DNA of 64,000 bases from Bacillota bacterium (GTDB lineage Bacteria > Bacillota > Clostridia > Christensenellales > Aristaeellaceae): positions 1 to 64,000 of the forward strand of contig JAEYOW010000005.1 in NCBI GenBank assembly GCA_023411375.1. Reading direction: 5' to 3'. The translations under genes and the position numbers were made by a program. The notes beneath the pieces were generated by a model. The model had not been told where the DNA came from. It saw only the letters and a program-made list of their open reading frames with translations, and did no database searches. This document shows, one piece after another, positions 17,801 to 26,787 of this stretch; position 1 is the stretch's first letter; every line of letters starts with the position of its first letter.

Positions 17801-18466
17801 TCAGGAGGTTTCGCGAAGAAATTCGCTCATCATATAGCCCAAAATTTTCTGATAGGAAACCTGCCACCATTCGTCGTTGGTCTTGGAGATGATTTCCACC
17901 GTCTGGCCGATTGGCACACGAACCAGCACGACTGAGCTCTTGGTTGGTTGTTTGCGCAGGTTGACCGTGCTGCCGCTAGGCGCGACCACAACGGCCGTCT
18001 GCGGGACGGGCGGGTCGTCCTTGTAATCCACGGCGTTGAGATAGCCGGCGCAGCACCAGACGGACAAATTTGTGTCAACCCGGACAACGGGAGGGGTTGC
18101 ATTGACGATTTTAAGCGGATTCACGCTTGTCACCAATCCCACGTGATAATAATCATACGGAAGCGCGGGGTCGTAGTAGCGGCCACCGGGCTTATATTCC
18201 GCTTTCATTTTGGACAGGTCGGTTCGGGATTTGAAAATCGCCATGCCTACGCGCAGTTGCGATGCGCTGGTCACGGTCTTTACATCATGACAATACACCC
18301 GGATGATGCGGTTGGAGCCATGGTAGATGCTCTCGCCGAATTGCTTATAGGCATAGACGAACGCGCCGGAGCAATCCACCCCGCGCGAATCGTTATAGCC
18401 TGGCGTGGCATATGGCCAGCCGATCATCGAATTGAATACGTCTACGAGCTTGTTCACGGGTATCAT
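17801..18466 (-). CDS. NlpC/P60 hydrolase with C-terminal SH3-like domain
   Basis: The ATG at 18466 is preferred over one at 18475 because the AAAGGG site stands 9 bases before it. The 221-residue product has the NlpC/P60 catalytic Cys in VDCSGAFVYAY (about residue 32) and a His in YYHVGLV (about 107), then a bacterial SH3-like domain (about 150-218) with VNLRKQPTKSSVVLVRVPIG. No signal peptide or membrane segment is seen, which recalls phage or prophage-derived lysins, though no other phage gene is nearby. The likely role is cleavage of peptidoglycan stem peptides. Confidence 0.8.
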   Translation of the reverse strand: MIPVNKLVDVFNSMIGWPYATPGYNDSRGVDCSGAFVYAYKQFGESIYHGSNRIIRVYCHDVKTVTSASQLRVGMAIFKSRTDLSKMKAEYKPGGRYYDPALPYDYYHVGLVTSVNPLKIVNATPPVVRVDTNLSVWCCAGYLNAVDYKDDPPVPQTAVVVAPSGSTVNLRKQPTKSSVVLVRVPIGQTVEIISKTNDEWWQVSYQKILGYMMSEFLRETS

Positions 18467-18615
18467 AGCACTCATCCCTTTCGTGCGCAGGTGCGCACGG
18501 TATAGAATATGCCGCGAATACGCAAAGCGTTCACGCTTGGGACGCGCGCAGAGGGGCCCGCGCGCGTGGCGTGCGGACCCCCGTCATCCTCAGTTTTTTA
18601 GTGTTTTACATCGTT

Positions 18616-19032
18616 TCAGGCGTCACAGTCGCCGCAGCCAGCCCTGACCAGGCAGCACAGCACGGCATAGAGCGCGAACAGGGTATAGGTGAGCAGGGCG
18701 AAAATCAGGAAAATCAGGATCAGGGAGATTACCAGGTTAACCGGCAGAAAAACCAGCGTGAAGCCGGATACGATCAGCAGAAGCAAAGCGCCCGCTAAAA
18801 GATATAGCCCCTCCCGGCACAGGCAGGCGTTATAATGCCGGTCCTGTTTTAACAGGCTGCTGGCCGCAATCGTTAGCAGCAGCAGGCACAGCACGCTGAA
18901 TACAATTCCCACCAGGGGGATCGTTAATCCCGTCACCAGCAGCCCAAACAGACTGAGCAAGAGCATCGCGATGCCAACCAGAATGCTCACGCCGATGGAA
19001 ACTGCCTGAAAGCATTTACTGCTATTGCACAT
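18616..19032 (-). CDS. four-helix membrane protein of unknown function
   Basis: The ATG at 19032 follows GGAGGAAG and gives 138 residues. Four hydrophobic segments alternate with short loops (about 12-34, 36-57, 74-95 and 97-125), and cysteines cluster at both ends (MCNSSKC and CCLVRAGCGDCDA). It follows the 154-residue unknown protein by 15 bp and is probably co-transcribed with it. I do not recognise the family. Confidence 0.65.
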   Translation of the reverse strand: MCNSSKCFQAVSIGVSILVGIAMLLLSLFGLLVTGLTIPLVGIVFSVLCLLLLTIAASSLLKQDRHYNACLCREGLYLLAGALLLLIVSGFTLVFLPVNLVISLILIFLIFALLTYTLFALYAVLCCLVRAGCGDCDA

Positions 19033-19047
19033 GTTTTTCTTCCTCCA

Positions 19048-19512
19048 TTAAAAGGTGGCGGTGGTGTCCACATAGTGGCTATTGGCGCGAAGGACGAAGT
19101 GCCTCCGCCCGTTGCACATGCCGGCGCCGCTGTCGGTACGAAGCTCCTCCGGCAGGATGAACCGCGTGGTCGGCATGGTAATGTCGCAGCAACCGCTGCC
19201 TGAATGCGCGGGCACGGTGATGACGCGAAACCCGCGGGCATGCTCGCCTCCCGCGCTGTCGATCTCGCTGATCGCAATGCCGACGGCCGTGCGCTTGCCC
19301 GGGCATACGTTGCGAAGCGTCATCGAAACATCGAGCATGCGGCCCGTGCTTTCCGTAAAGCAATCCGACAGGGTAACGGCCTTGGCATCCTCGCAGGGTT
19401 CAAAATATACGTGCGTTTCGCCTTCCACAGTCTGTGACGCGTTGCTGCTCAGGCGCACGGCCGCGCCCTCGTTGAGCACCGCCGTCAACTGGTTCAGCTC
19501 TATCTTCGCCAT
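19048..19512 (-). CDS. conserved-looking protein of unknown function
   Basis: The ATG at 19512 has AGGAGG 10 bases upstream; the frame is open further but without a site. The 154-residue product has no signal peptide. It is rich in Thr, Val and small residues, consistent with a beta-sandwich, and has cysteines at EPCED, LSDCF, RNVCPG, a CC pair near 120 and MCNGRRHF. It heads a small operon with the membrane protein. The paired cysteine-rich features suggest the two act together, perhaps at the envelope or spore surface; that is speculation. Confidence 0.6.
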   Translation of the reverse strand: MAKIELNQLTAVLNEGAAVRLSSNASQTVEGETHVYFEPCEDAKAVTLSDCFTESTGRMLDVSMTLRNVCPGKRTAVGIAISEIDSAGGEHARGFRVITVPAHSGSGCCDITMPTTRFILPEELRTDSGAGMCNGRRHFVLRANSHYVDTTATF

Positions 19513-19656
19513 GAATATAACCTCCTCATAGCCACCAGCCCAAGGCCCGTGGCTGATGCGCGGGCTCTCGCCCACACTAGCAGCATATGGAACAGGCTGG
19601 AATACGTGCGTCGGAACAGCCGTTTCATCAAAGCGGCTATCTGTACATGTATGAAT

Positions 19657-19720
19657 AAAAAAAGCCGCCCGGCAGCCGGCAAAGGCCAAAGCCGAACGGT
19701 TCTATTCTTCACCCGGCGGC
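19657..19720 (-). terminator. intrinsic terminator of dinB
   Basis: On the minus strand GCCGCC (complement of 19715-19720) pairs with GGCGGC (complement of 19664-19669), extended by an imperfect inner stem, followed by a run of seven T (complement of 19657-19663). Confidence 0.7.
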
Positions 19721-19791
19721 CTTTCGCCGCGCATCAGCCCTTTCGCGCAGCCGGGGTCTGCGGGCGACGCTTCCCCCAGCCGCGAGAAAGG

Positions 19792-21042
19792 CTAATCCTC
19801 TCCCGGGCCTTCGTCCCTGTCGAACTGGCGGATGCCAAGTTCCTCGTTATGGACGTACCCCATGGCGATGCTTGCCGCGCCATGCTTCTTTCGGATGGAT
19901 TGCATGGTCTTTTCCAGCCTGTCATACTGGTCGCGTATCTCTGTTTGCCGCTGCGCGCCCAACTCCAGAAAGCTGAGCTGCTCCTGCGCCTCGCTTTCCC
20001 GCACGAGATGCGTGGCCGTTACCGTCAGCGCGCGCACGGGCTCGGACATGCGCCAGTTGGCGCGAATCAGGGCCATGGCGGTATCCACCAGCTCCTTTTG
20101 CAGCCAGGTGGGATTGCGCAGCGACGTTTGCCGGGATATGCTTTTAAACGCCGGGTCCTTGATGAGCACCTGTACGGTGCCGCACCTGACGCCCTCCTCC
20201 CTCAAGCGGGTAGCTACCTCGTCGGACAGCGCGATGACCCCCGCCCTGATCTCCTCCTCGCCCCGCAGGTCGCGCCGAAACGTCATACCGTTGCCGATCG
20301 ACTTAACCGGCTCCTGCTCGCCGATGCGGCGCACAGGCTCGTCGTCCAGCCCGTTGGCATAGCGCCAAAGCGTGCCGCCGCCCTTGCCGAGGATACGGAC
20401 GAGTCCGTCCCTGTCAAAACGGGCCAGATCGCCGATGGTTCGAATGACGTGCCGCTCCAGCTCTTCCGCGGCGGCTTTGCCCACATACAGCAGGTCGCGC
20501 ACGGGAAGGGGCCAAACCAGCTCCCTGTAGTTTTCGCGGGAAATAAGCGTGGTGGCGTCCGGCTTTTTAAGATCGGACCCGAGCTTTGCAAACACCTTGT
20601 TAAAGCTTACGCCGACCGAAACCGTAATGCCGATCTCCCGCTTTACATGCTCCCGGATCCGGTCGGCCAATTCAACCGGCGAGGAGTCAAAATAACGAAG
20701 AGACCCCGTCACGTCCAGCCAGGCCTCATCCAGGCCAAACGACTCCACCTGATCGGTATACCCGCCAAACAGCGCCTTGACCCGCCCGGATACCTCGCGG
20801 TAACGGTTGTGCCTCGGCGCAACCAGCACAAGCTCCGGACACTTACGCCTGGCCTGCCAGATGGTTTCCGTCGTCTTAATGCCAAAGCGCTTGGCAAGCT
20901 CGTTCTTTGCGAGAATGATGCCGCCCCGGTCCTTGGGATCGCCCGCGACGGCCAGGGGCACGGCTAGCAGCTCCGGTCTGTCCAGGCATTCGACCGCGGC
21001 GTAGAATCCGTTGCAGTCAGCGTGATAGATAACCCGCTCCAC
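19792..21042 (-). CDS. dinB: Y-family DNA polymerase IV
   Basis: The GTG at 21042 follows AAGGGAGG and places the conserved YHADCNGFYAAVE at residues 6-18, as expected for family members, giving 416 residues. Catalytic carboxylates are visible: Asp 9 and the Asp-Glu pair in SFGLDEAWLD (105-106). The thumb helix-hairpin-helix and little-finger domain follow. It performs error-prone bypass of damaged template. It sits 85 bp downstream of the ImmA-like protease on the same strand. Such proteases often cleave repressors after damage, so joint control is plausible but not shown. No LexA box was recognised. Confidence 0.93.
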   Translation of the reverse strand: MERVIYHADCNGFYAAVECLDRPELLAVPLAVAGDPKDRGGIILAKNELAKRFGIKTTETIWQARRKCPELVLVAPRHNRYREVSGRVKALFGGYTDQVESFGLDEAWLDVTGSLRYFDSSPVELADRIREHVKREIGITVSVGVSFNKVFAKLGSDLKKPDATTLISRENYRELVWPLPVRDLLYVGKAAAEELERHVIRTIGDLARFDRDGLVRILGKGGGTLWRYANGLDDEPVRRIGEQEPVKSIGNGMTFRRDLRGEEEIRAGVIALSDEVATRLREEGVRCGTVQVLIKDPAFKSISRQTSLRNPTWLQKELVDTAMALIRANWRMSEPVRALTVTATHLVRESEAQEQLSFLELGAQRQTEIRDQYDRLEKTMQSIRKKHGAASIAMGYVHNEELGIRQFDRDEGPGED

Positions 21043-21127
21043 CGCAGTGCGCCTCCCTTGCCCGTTTTGGACATTATAGCACCGCGCGTTCAAGGAGGGC
21101 AAGGCGCTTGCTCAACCGCCTTCCGCC

Positions 21128-21766
21128 CTATTGCCGGCATTCCCGGATAAAGTCCGAAAATTGGACCTGTAGCTGCCGCTCCAGAGGGTTGTCCGAAGGC
21201 TGCCCGCCCCGCCGCGCCAGCGCAAGCCGCTCCGCACGCTCCTTTGCCGCCGCTTCCGGGAGGCCGCAGGCGTACGCGATCATCTCCGGCGTATCGGCGC
21301 CAAGGGCGTCCAGTATGCTCAGCGGCGCCAGCAGCCGTGCAGCGAACAGGTCGGCCGCGCGCTCCTCCTCCTCCCGCGCGTTCAGGTTAAAATCGCCTGT
21401 ATTTGACCTGGCGCGGAATATGGCCGAATCGTTCAAACGCTCGGTGCGGTGTCCCAGAAAAATATGTCCCAGCTCGTGCGCGGCGGCAAAACGGACATGT
21501 CCGCTCTTTAAGGCGGCACGGTCGTACAGGATGTACCACTGCGCTCCGGCATACACCGAAAGCGCGGAAAGCTTGGCGGCTTCCACCCATAAATCCTGCT
21601 GGCAGAGAAACGACCTGGCCTGCGCAATACTATACAGCCTGATACCTTGCCGCATGCAAATCCCGGATACCTGTACGGGCAGCCGCGTGATTTGAAAATC
21701 AATCAGAACCTGACGCGCCGGGTCGCGCGACCATTTGTAGAGGGAATAGCTCTGCACCGAAAACAC
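21128..21766 (-). CDS. ImmA/IrrE family metallopeptidase
   Basis: The 212-residue protein has the zinc-binding HELGH at residues 97-101, followed by HIFLGH and downstream glutamates in EEEERAADLFAARLL (about 132-146), the third-ligand region. ImmA in ICEBs1 and IrrE in Deinococcus cleave or activate transcription factors under stress. No Xre-type repressor partner is adjacent, so the substrate would have to be elsewhere. It is immediately upstream of dinB in the same direction. Confidence 0.85.
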   Translation of the reverse strand: MFSVQSYSLYKWSRDPARQVLIDFQITRLPVQVSGICMRQGIRLYSIAQARSFLCQQDLWVEAAKLSALSVYAGAQWYILYDRAALKSGHVRFAAAHELGHIFLGHRTERLNDSAIFRARSNTGDFNLNAREEEERAADLFAARLLAPLSILDALGADTPEMIAYACGLPEAAAKERAERLALARRGGQPSDNPLERQLQVQFSDFIRECRQ

Positions 21767-21848
21767 CTCGATGCTAAGTATACAGGCATCGGCGCAACAT
21801 TTGTATGGTAATGTATGGAATCGTCGTGCCTCAGAAAGCCAGGGCGAG

Positions 21849-21891
21849 TTGCAAACGCCTGCGGACGCATGCTATAATCATTTAGATTATA
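21849..21891 (+). promoter_or_regulatory. promoter with overlapping inverted-repeat operator
   Basis: TTGCAA (21849-21854), 18 bp, TATAAT (21873-21878). The -10 box is part of the perfect inverted repeat TATAATCATTTAGATTATA (21873-21891; 7-bp arms, 5-bp spacer). ArsR-type dimers bind such AT-rich repeats, so a repressor bound here would block RNA polymerase; autoregulation is inferred. Confidence 0.6.
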
Positions 21892-21924
21892 AGCAAGCTA
21901 CAACGCAGGACGGGTGGGATCGTT

Positions 21925-22893
21925 ATGGCAAGGGAGATGCGCATCGAGGGCAGCCATGTCGCGCCGGTGGTAAAGGCGCTATCCAGCGACGCGAGGCTAA
22001 AGATATTATCCCTCCTGTCCGACGGCGACCAAAACGTTCAGGCGATCGCCGCCCAGCTTGGCCTGTCCAAGACCGCGACGCTGGTGCATATCAACCTGCT
22101 GGAGCAGGCCGGCTTTATCACAAGCGAGTACCGTGCGGGCTCGGTGGGCAATCAGCGCGTCTGCCATAAGGTGTATGACCGGTTGCTGTTCGACTTTGAT
22201 CCTCAAAAAAACGACTCTGAGGATGAAACCTATTACGAGACAGAAATTCCCGTAGGTAATTATTTCGGCTTTGACGCGTGGGCCCCCTGCGGGTTGGCCT
22301 CCCACAACCATATCATTCAAAAATGGGACGATCCCACATCTTTTTGCGATGTGGAGCGCGTTAACGCCTCGCTGGTGTGGACAGCATTCGGATACCTTGA
22401 GTTTCGCGTGCCGATGGACCCCTTATTTATTGGAAAGCGGATTACAAAGGTTAAAATTGTGATGGAGCTGGCCGCGCACCATATGGTGCGCGCGCACAAG
22501 GCGCTCTGTCTGCCCCCGGGAATCGATGCCGAACGCATTACCGAGGATGTGACCGATATTACGTTCTGGATTAACGGCGAGGAAATCGGCACCCAAACCG
22601 TACAGGTGGGTGCCAGCAGGGACGACGCCGTCTATACGCCCGCGTGGTGGCGCACGCTCCCCTACCACGGCGAGCTGGTCAAGCTCTCGCTCAACGAGGG
22701 CGGTTGCTTCATCAACCGGCAGAAAACCTCCGGGGTCACTGCCGCCGAGCTGCTTAAAAAGCAGGACCGGTTTTTGACGTTGCGCATCGGCATCAAATCC
22801 GACGCCTCGCAAATGAACGGATTTATGCTTTTTGGGCGCGATTTTGGCCGGTACCAGCACGGGGTGCTGGTTAAGTTCTTTATCGCGGACTGA
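21925..22893 (+). CDS. ArsR-type winged-helix regulator with large C-terminal sensor domain
   Basis: The ATG at 21925 gives 322 residues. Residues about 10-90 form an ArsR winged helix (ALSSDARLKILSLLSDGDQN, then a recognition helix in LSKTATLVHINLLEQAG). The remaining ~230 residues are far larger than in metal-sensing ArsR proteins and look beta-rich, with many aromatics (WAPCGLASHNHII, FGYLEFRVPMD, FWINGEEIG). This resembles a carbohydrate-binding sandwich. It is convergent with a GH127 arabinofuranosidase operon, which it probably controls by sensing an oligosaccharide. No classic metal-binding cysteine pair is present. Confidence 0.8.
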   Translation: MAREMRIEGSHVAPVVKALSSDARLKILSLLSDGDQNVQAIAAQLGLSKTATLVHINLLEQAGFITSEYRAGSVGNQRVCHKVYDRLLFDFDPQKNDSEDETYYETEIPVGNYFGFDAWAPCGLASHNHIIQKWDDPTSFCDVERVNASLVWTAFGYLEFRVPMDPLFIGKRITKVKIVMELAAHHMVRAHKALCLPPGIDAERITEDVTDITFWINGEEIGTQTVQVGASRDDAVYTPAWWRTLPYHGELVKLSLNEGGCFINRQKTSGVTAAELLKKQDRFLTLRIGIKSDASQMNGFMLFGRDFGRYQHGVLVKFFIAD

Positions 22894-22908
22894 ATTGGTT
22901 AAATGACA

Positions 22909-22946
22909 AAGCTCCCTCGCGGCGGGCCGCGAGGGAGCTTCGTTTT
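22909..22946 (+). terminator. intrinsic terminator between convergent genes
   Basis: A perfect 14-bp stem: AAGCTCCCTCGCGG (22909-22922) with CCGCGAGGGAGCTT (22927-22940), followed by CGTTTTT. It terminates the ArsR-like gene. Confidence 0.9.
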
Positions 22947-22952
22947 TGTTTT

Positions 22953-24863
22953 TTAGCAAATGCGCATCCAAACGCGCATTTCACCGCGCCCGCGATTATT
23001 CCAGCAATAGTAGGGTACGGCCTTGAGCACGCAGGCCTCGCGAATGGGCGCGCTGCATGTGTACAGCCCCTCTGCCCCCGGGCGCTCGCGCCAGCCCCGC
23101 ACACAAAGCGCGCTGACGGCCGGATCGACGGGATTTTCCCCCGCCGTGGGCAGCTCGCGCGCATCAATTCCCATCGCGGCAAGCCCGGTCCCATTATCTG
23201 CCTGCTCAAAGCAGTAGACCAGCGGCCCCTGCGTCAGCGCCGCCTTGCCCGCGTCGGCGGACACGCGGGGATCGGCGTACACAAACCGGGGGGACACATC
23301 CAGTGTCAGGGCGACTGCCGTCTCTCCGGGTTCACAGGGCACCAGCGCGTATCCCTTTTCGATCTCCGGCACCGTTCGCCGCCCGTTCACCGTAAGCGAC
23401 CGTAGCGGCGACGGCGCGGGGATGCGCAGGTAAAGCCGCGTCGATTTTTCGGACGTAAGCATAAGCTTCACGCCGCCGTCGTTCGGGTAGCGGGTTTCCA
23501 GCGCGAGCGTCCCGCCTTCCGGCAAAGCGGCCTCAAAGGGCAAATAGAGGTTGACAAAAACCTCGCCTTGCGCGAGCGACAGCACATATTGCCCCAGCGA
23601 ACCGAGCGTGCGCGCGATATTGGTCGGGCAGCAGGCGACGTCGAACCATTCCTGCCGCTCCGCTTTTACATGCCCCAGGCTGGTGCTTCGGTCGCAGAAA
23701 TCAGGGGTAATTTCCAACGGGTTGACGTAGAAGAAACGGTTGCCTTCGCGGTTAACCCCCGCAAGCACGGTGTTGTAAAGCGCCCGTTCCATCACATCGG
23801 CATAGGAGGCGTCGCGCTCCAGACGGGACATACGCAGCGCGAACAGCGCAAGGCCAATGGAGGCACAGGTTTCACAGTAGCAGGTATCGTTGGGCAGGTC
23901 GAAGCCCGCGGTAAAGCGCTCGCCATATTCCGCGCTGCCAATGCCACCGGTAATATACATTTTTTCACTCGCTACGTTTTTAAACAGCCTGCGGCATGCG
24001 TCTCTCAGGCCGGCGTCGCCGTTTTCCTCCGCCAAATCCGCCATGGCGCAATACAGGTACATGGCGCGAACCGCGTGCCCCTCTGCCGTGGTCTGTTCCC
24101 GCGGAGGCAGATGCGTCTGAGCGTAATACCCGTCGCTCATCAGGTTGCCGTCAAAATGGGTTTTCCCGCCGCGCGCGGCAAGCTCCTGCTCAAAATAGAG
24201 CGGCCTTTGCCCGCGCTGCTCCACAAAATAAGCGGCAAGCCGTAGATAGCGCGCGTTGCCTGTCGCGCGGTAGAGCTTTACCAGCGCCAGCTCGATTTCC
24301 TCATGTCCGGGATAACCCTTGCGCTTTTCCGGCTCCGGCCCAAAGACGGAGTCGATAAGGTCCGCATAGCGGCACATCACGTCCATAAAGGCCCGCTTAC
24401 CCGTCGCCTCGTAGTAGGCGACGGCGGCCTCAATGAAATGCCCGGCGCAGTACAGCTCATGCCCTTCCATCAGGTTTGTCCAGCGTCCATCCGGCTCCTC
24501 GATGGTAAAATAGCTATTGAGGTATCCGTCCTCATGCTGCGCCTTTTCAAGCAGAGCAACGCACGCGTCCGCACGCGCCTCCAGGTCCGCGTCCGGGCGC
24601 GTTTGAAGGCTGTAGGCCACGGCTTCCAACCATTTCGCCAAATCGCTGTCCTGAAAGATCATTCCACAGTACTCGCCCGTTTCCAGCCCCGCCGCGATAC
24701 GCAGGTTGCGCAGGCATCCGCTCTTGGCGCCGCTGGCGGCGCGGTCGTTCAGGACCTCCCACTGGTAAGGAATTATTGCGGTATGCAGCTTGTCGATGTA
24801 GTGGTTGAAAACCCGGTCATTCAGATGGATATCCCGAAGAGCGATCGGTCGTAGCTTGTTCAT
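22953..24863 (-). CDS. glycoside hydrolase family 127 (beta-L-arabinofuranosidase)
   Basis: The 636-residue protein has the usual length and signatures of GH127 (formerly DUF1680): an (alpha/alpha)6 barrel, ETCASIGLALF in the middle, and VACCPTNIARTLGSL with the paired cysteines at about 411-412. In the Bifidobacterium enzyme HypBA1 a zinc-bound Cys is the nucleophile and a Glu is the acid/base. There is no signal peptide, so it acts on imported oligosaccharide in the cytoplasm, releasing L-arabinose. It is the last gene of a four-gene operon with a binding protein and two permeases. Exact linkage specificity is inferred from the family. Confidence 0.9.
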   Translation of the reverse strand: MNKLRPIALRDIHLNDRVFNHYIDKLHTAIIPYQWEVLNDRAASGAKSGCLRNLRIAAGLETGEYCGMIFQDSDLAKWLEAVAYSLQTRPDADLEARADACVALLEKAQHEDGYLNSYFTIEEPDGRWTNLMEGHELYCAGHFIEAAVAYYEATGKRAFMDVMCRYADLIDSVFGPEPEKRKGYPGHEEIELALVKLYRATGNARYLRLAAYFVEQRGQRPLYFEQELAARGGKTHFDGNLMSDGYYAQTHLPPREQTTAEGHAVRAMYLYCAMADLAEENGDAGLRDACRRLFKNVASEKMYITGGIGSAEYGERFTAGFDLPNDTCYCETCASIGLALFALRMSRLERDASYADVMERALYNTVLAGVNREGNRFFYVNPLEITPDFCDRSTSLGHVKAERQEWFDVACCPTNIARTLGSLGQYVLSLAQGEVFVNLYLPFEAALPEGGTLALETRYPNDGGVKLMLTSEKSTRLYLRIPAPSPLRSLTVNGRRTVPEIEKGYALVPCEPGETAVALTLDVSPRFVYADPRVSADAGKAALTQGPLVYCFEQADNGTGLAAMGIDARELPTAGENPVDPAVSALCVRGWRERPGAEGLYTCSAPIREACVLKAVPYYCWNNRGRGEMRVWMRIC

Positions 24864-24876
24864 GTTCGGTCCTTTC

Positions 24877-25758
24877 TTATCCCTTCATACCGGAGGTTTT
24901 AATGCCTTGCACCAAAAACCTGGAGCCAAAGAGATAGAGCAGCATCGGTGGGATAATCATAAGCATGGAAGCGGCCATCAGCGTATGCCACGTAACGGTG
25001 AAGGGATTATCGCCAAAGTTACGGTAATGCGACATCACCGCCACCGTCAGCGGGCGCCAGGTATCGCGGTTGAGGTAAATGATGGGCTGCGTCAGCTCGT
25101 TCCACCAGAAAACCGAGCTCAGCACGCCGATGGTGGCGAAGGTCGGCTTGCTCAACGGCACCAGCACCCGGAAGAAAATACCGACGCGGCTGCATCCGTC
25201 TATTGAAGCCGCCTCGTCCAGCTCTTTGGGTATGGAGCGGAAGAACTGCCTAAACAAAAACACGTTATAGGGATAAGCGAAAAACGCGGGCACGATCATC
25301 GGCAGAAGCGTATCCAGCCAGCCAAACCAGCCAAACATCAGGTATTGAGGGATGATGAGGGATACGTTTGGCACCAGCATCGTGCCGATAATGAGCGCAA
25401 AGAACAGGTTTTTCCCCGGATAGTCCATCCTGGCAAGCGGGTAGGCCACGAGCGAGGAGGACAGCAACGTGCCCACGCCGGTGCCCACAATCAGCAGCAT
25501 TGTATTGCGCAGATAGCGGTAAAAGGCATCCTCGCTTAAAATACGGGTGTAGTTGCTCCACTGCACATCCTTGGGCAAAATGGTGGGCGGAAACTGGCTG
25601 ACCTCCACCAGGCTTTTGAGCGAGCTGGAAGCGATCCAGATAATCGGGAAAAACATGATGGCGGCAACCAGAATTTTAAGCAGGGTAAACAACGCGTGGC
25701 CGACGCGTTTTCGCGCCTGCCGCCCGGTATGGGTCCGTTTGAGCGTGGCGGTCGTCAT
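24877..25758 (-). CDS. carbohydrate ABC transporter permease (MalG type)
   Basis: The ATG at 25758 follows AAGGAGGG and gives 293 residues. A membrane segment near 20-42 is followed by about five more, and the EAA loop reads ELDEAASIDGCSRVGIFF (about 187-204). It ends in the usual GIKTSGMKG-like tail. It is 13 bp from the GH127 start and 14 bp from the upstream permease, so operon membership is certain by spacing. It likely carries an arabinose-containing oligosaccharide. No ATPase gene is present. Confidence 0.93.
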   Translation of the reverse strand: MTTATLKRTHTGRQARKRVGHALFTLLKILVAAIMFFPIIWIASSSLKSLVEVSQFPPTILPKDVQWSNYTRILSEDAFYRYLRNTMLLIVGTGVGTLLSSSLVAYPLARMDYPGKNLFFALIIGTMLVPNVSLIIPQYLMFGWFGWLDTLLPMIVPAFFAYPYNVFLFRQFFRSIPKELDEAASIDGCSRVGIFFRVLVPLSKPTFATIGVLSSVFWWNELTQPIIYLNRDTWRPLTVAVMSHYRNFGDNPFTVTWHTLMAASMLMIIPPMLLYLFGSRFLVQGIKTSGMKG

Positions 25759-25772
25759 GGCGTTCACCCTCC

Positions 25773-26690
25773 TTATACTTCGTAATAGACGTACCTTTTG
25801 GACGTCAGGAAAAGCACGGCGGCGAACAGGCACGCGATCATGAACAGCACGACCGACAGCGCCGCGCCGTAGCCGACCTTATAGTTGAGGAACGCCTCCT
25901 TATAGATCATCAGGCTCAGCACGTTGGTCATGCCGTTGGGGTCGCCCTCGGTCAGGGGATAGAGCAGCGCAAAAGAACCGTTGAGCGCGCTGATGCTTCC
26001 CATCACGGTATTGAATAAAATAACGGGCGAAATAATCGGAAGCGTGACGCTGGCAAACTTGCGCACCGGGCTTGCGCCGTCGATATCGCACGCCTCGTAC
26101 AGCTCGCGCGGCACGTCCTTGAGGCCCGAACGGAAAATCAACATCATCTGCCCTGTATTATAGGTAAACAGCGTTACGAAGAACACCGCGTAATACACAG
26201 TCGTCTGATCGTAGAGCCAGTTGATGGTGACGCGTTGGCCGGCAAGTAGTGTCAAAATATAATTAAACACGCCCGCGTCGTTGCCAAAGATCATTTTAAA
26301 CGCGAAGGCAAGCGCGACCGTCGGCACCACGGCGGGAATAAAATAGAAAAACTGAAAAACGCCGTTCAGCCTCTGCTCGCGGTTGAGCAGAAGCGCCATG
26401 CACAACGCCCAGATAGCGGTGACAATCATCATTACAACGGTAAAAAACAGCGTAACCTTGAGCGAGTTGAGGAACGTTGGACTATTGAACATATTGATGT
26501 AGTTCTTAAACCCGATATACTTGGAAAGACCCGTCAGCTTGCGGTTGGTGAGGCTGATGGAGAGCATAAACAGAATCGGAAAAGCCGAAAAGCACAGGAA
26601 GCCAATAAACCAGGGGCTCATAAAGCCATAGGCCACCAGATTGTTTCGCCGTCTGCGCTGCTTTGCGGTCATGGGCCTGGCTGCAGCCAT
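25773..26690 (-). CDS. carbohydrate ABC transporter permease (MalF type)
   Basis: The ATG at 26690 is chosen because AAAGGAGG stands 8 bases before it; the frame is open further upstream. The 305-residue product begins with a basic stretch (AKQRRRRNN), then about six membrane segments, with the EAA loop ELYEACDIDGASPVRKFAS (about 202-220). It is the partner of the next permease and second in the operon after the binding protein. Confidence 0.93.
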   Translation of the reverse strand: MAAARPMTAKQRRRRNNLVAYGFMSPWFIGFLCFSAFPILFMLSISLTNRKLTGLSKYIGFKNYINMFNSPTFLNSLKVTLFFTVVMMIVTAIWALCMALLLNREQRLNGVFQFFYFIPAVVPTVALAFAFKMIFGNDAGVFNYILTLLAGQRVTINWLYDQTTVYYAVFFVTLFTYNTGQMMLIFRSGLKDVPRELYEACDIDGASPVRKFASVTLPIISPVILFNTVMGSISALNGSFALLYPLTEGDPNGMTNVLSLMIYKEAFLNYKVGYGAALSVVLFMIACLFAAVLFLTSKRYVYYEV

Positions 26691-26787
26691 GGAGCCATCC
26701 TCCTTTGCGTCTTGTCCGCGGAGTAAGCGGGAGAAAGCCATGGCCGCCGCATGGGCGCGGCAGCCATGGCTCCGGCGGTTGCCTGCG

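Noticed and set aside
17801..18466. NlpC/P60-SH3 gene as part of a prophage
   Set aside because: No holin, structural or integrase genes are near it; a single lysin-like gene is not enough.
19549..20967. 472-codon rightward open frame opposite dinB
   Set aside because: It is antisense to a gene with clear polymerase IV motifs, has no ribosome site, and its Arg/Gln/His-rich composition is that of a GC-rich shadow frame.
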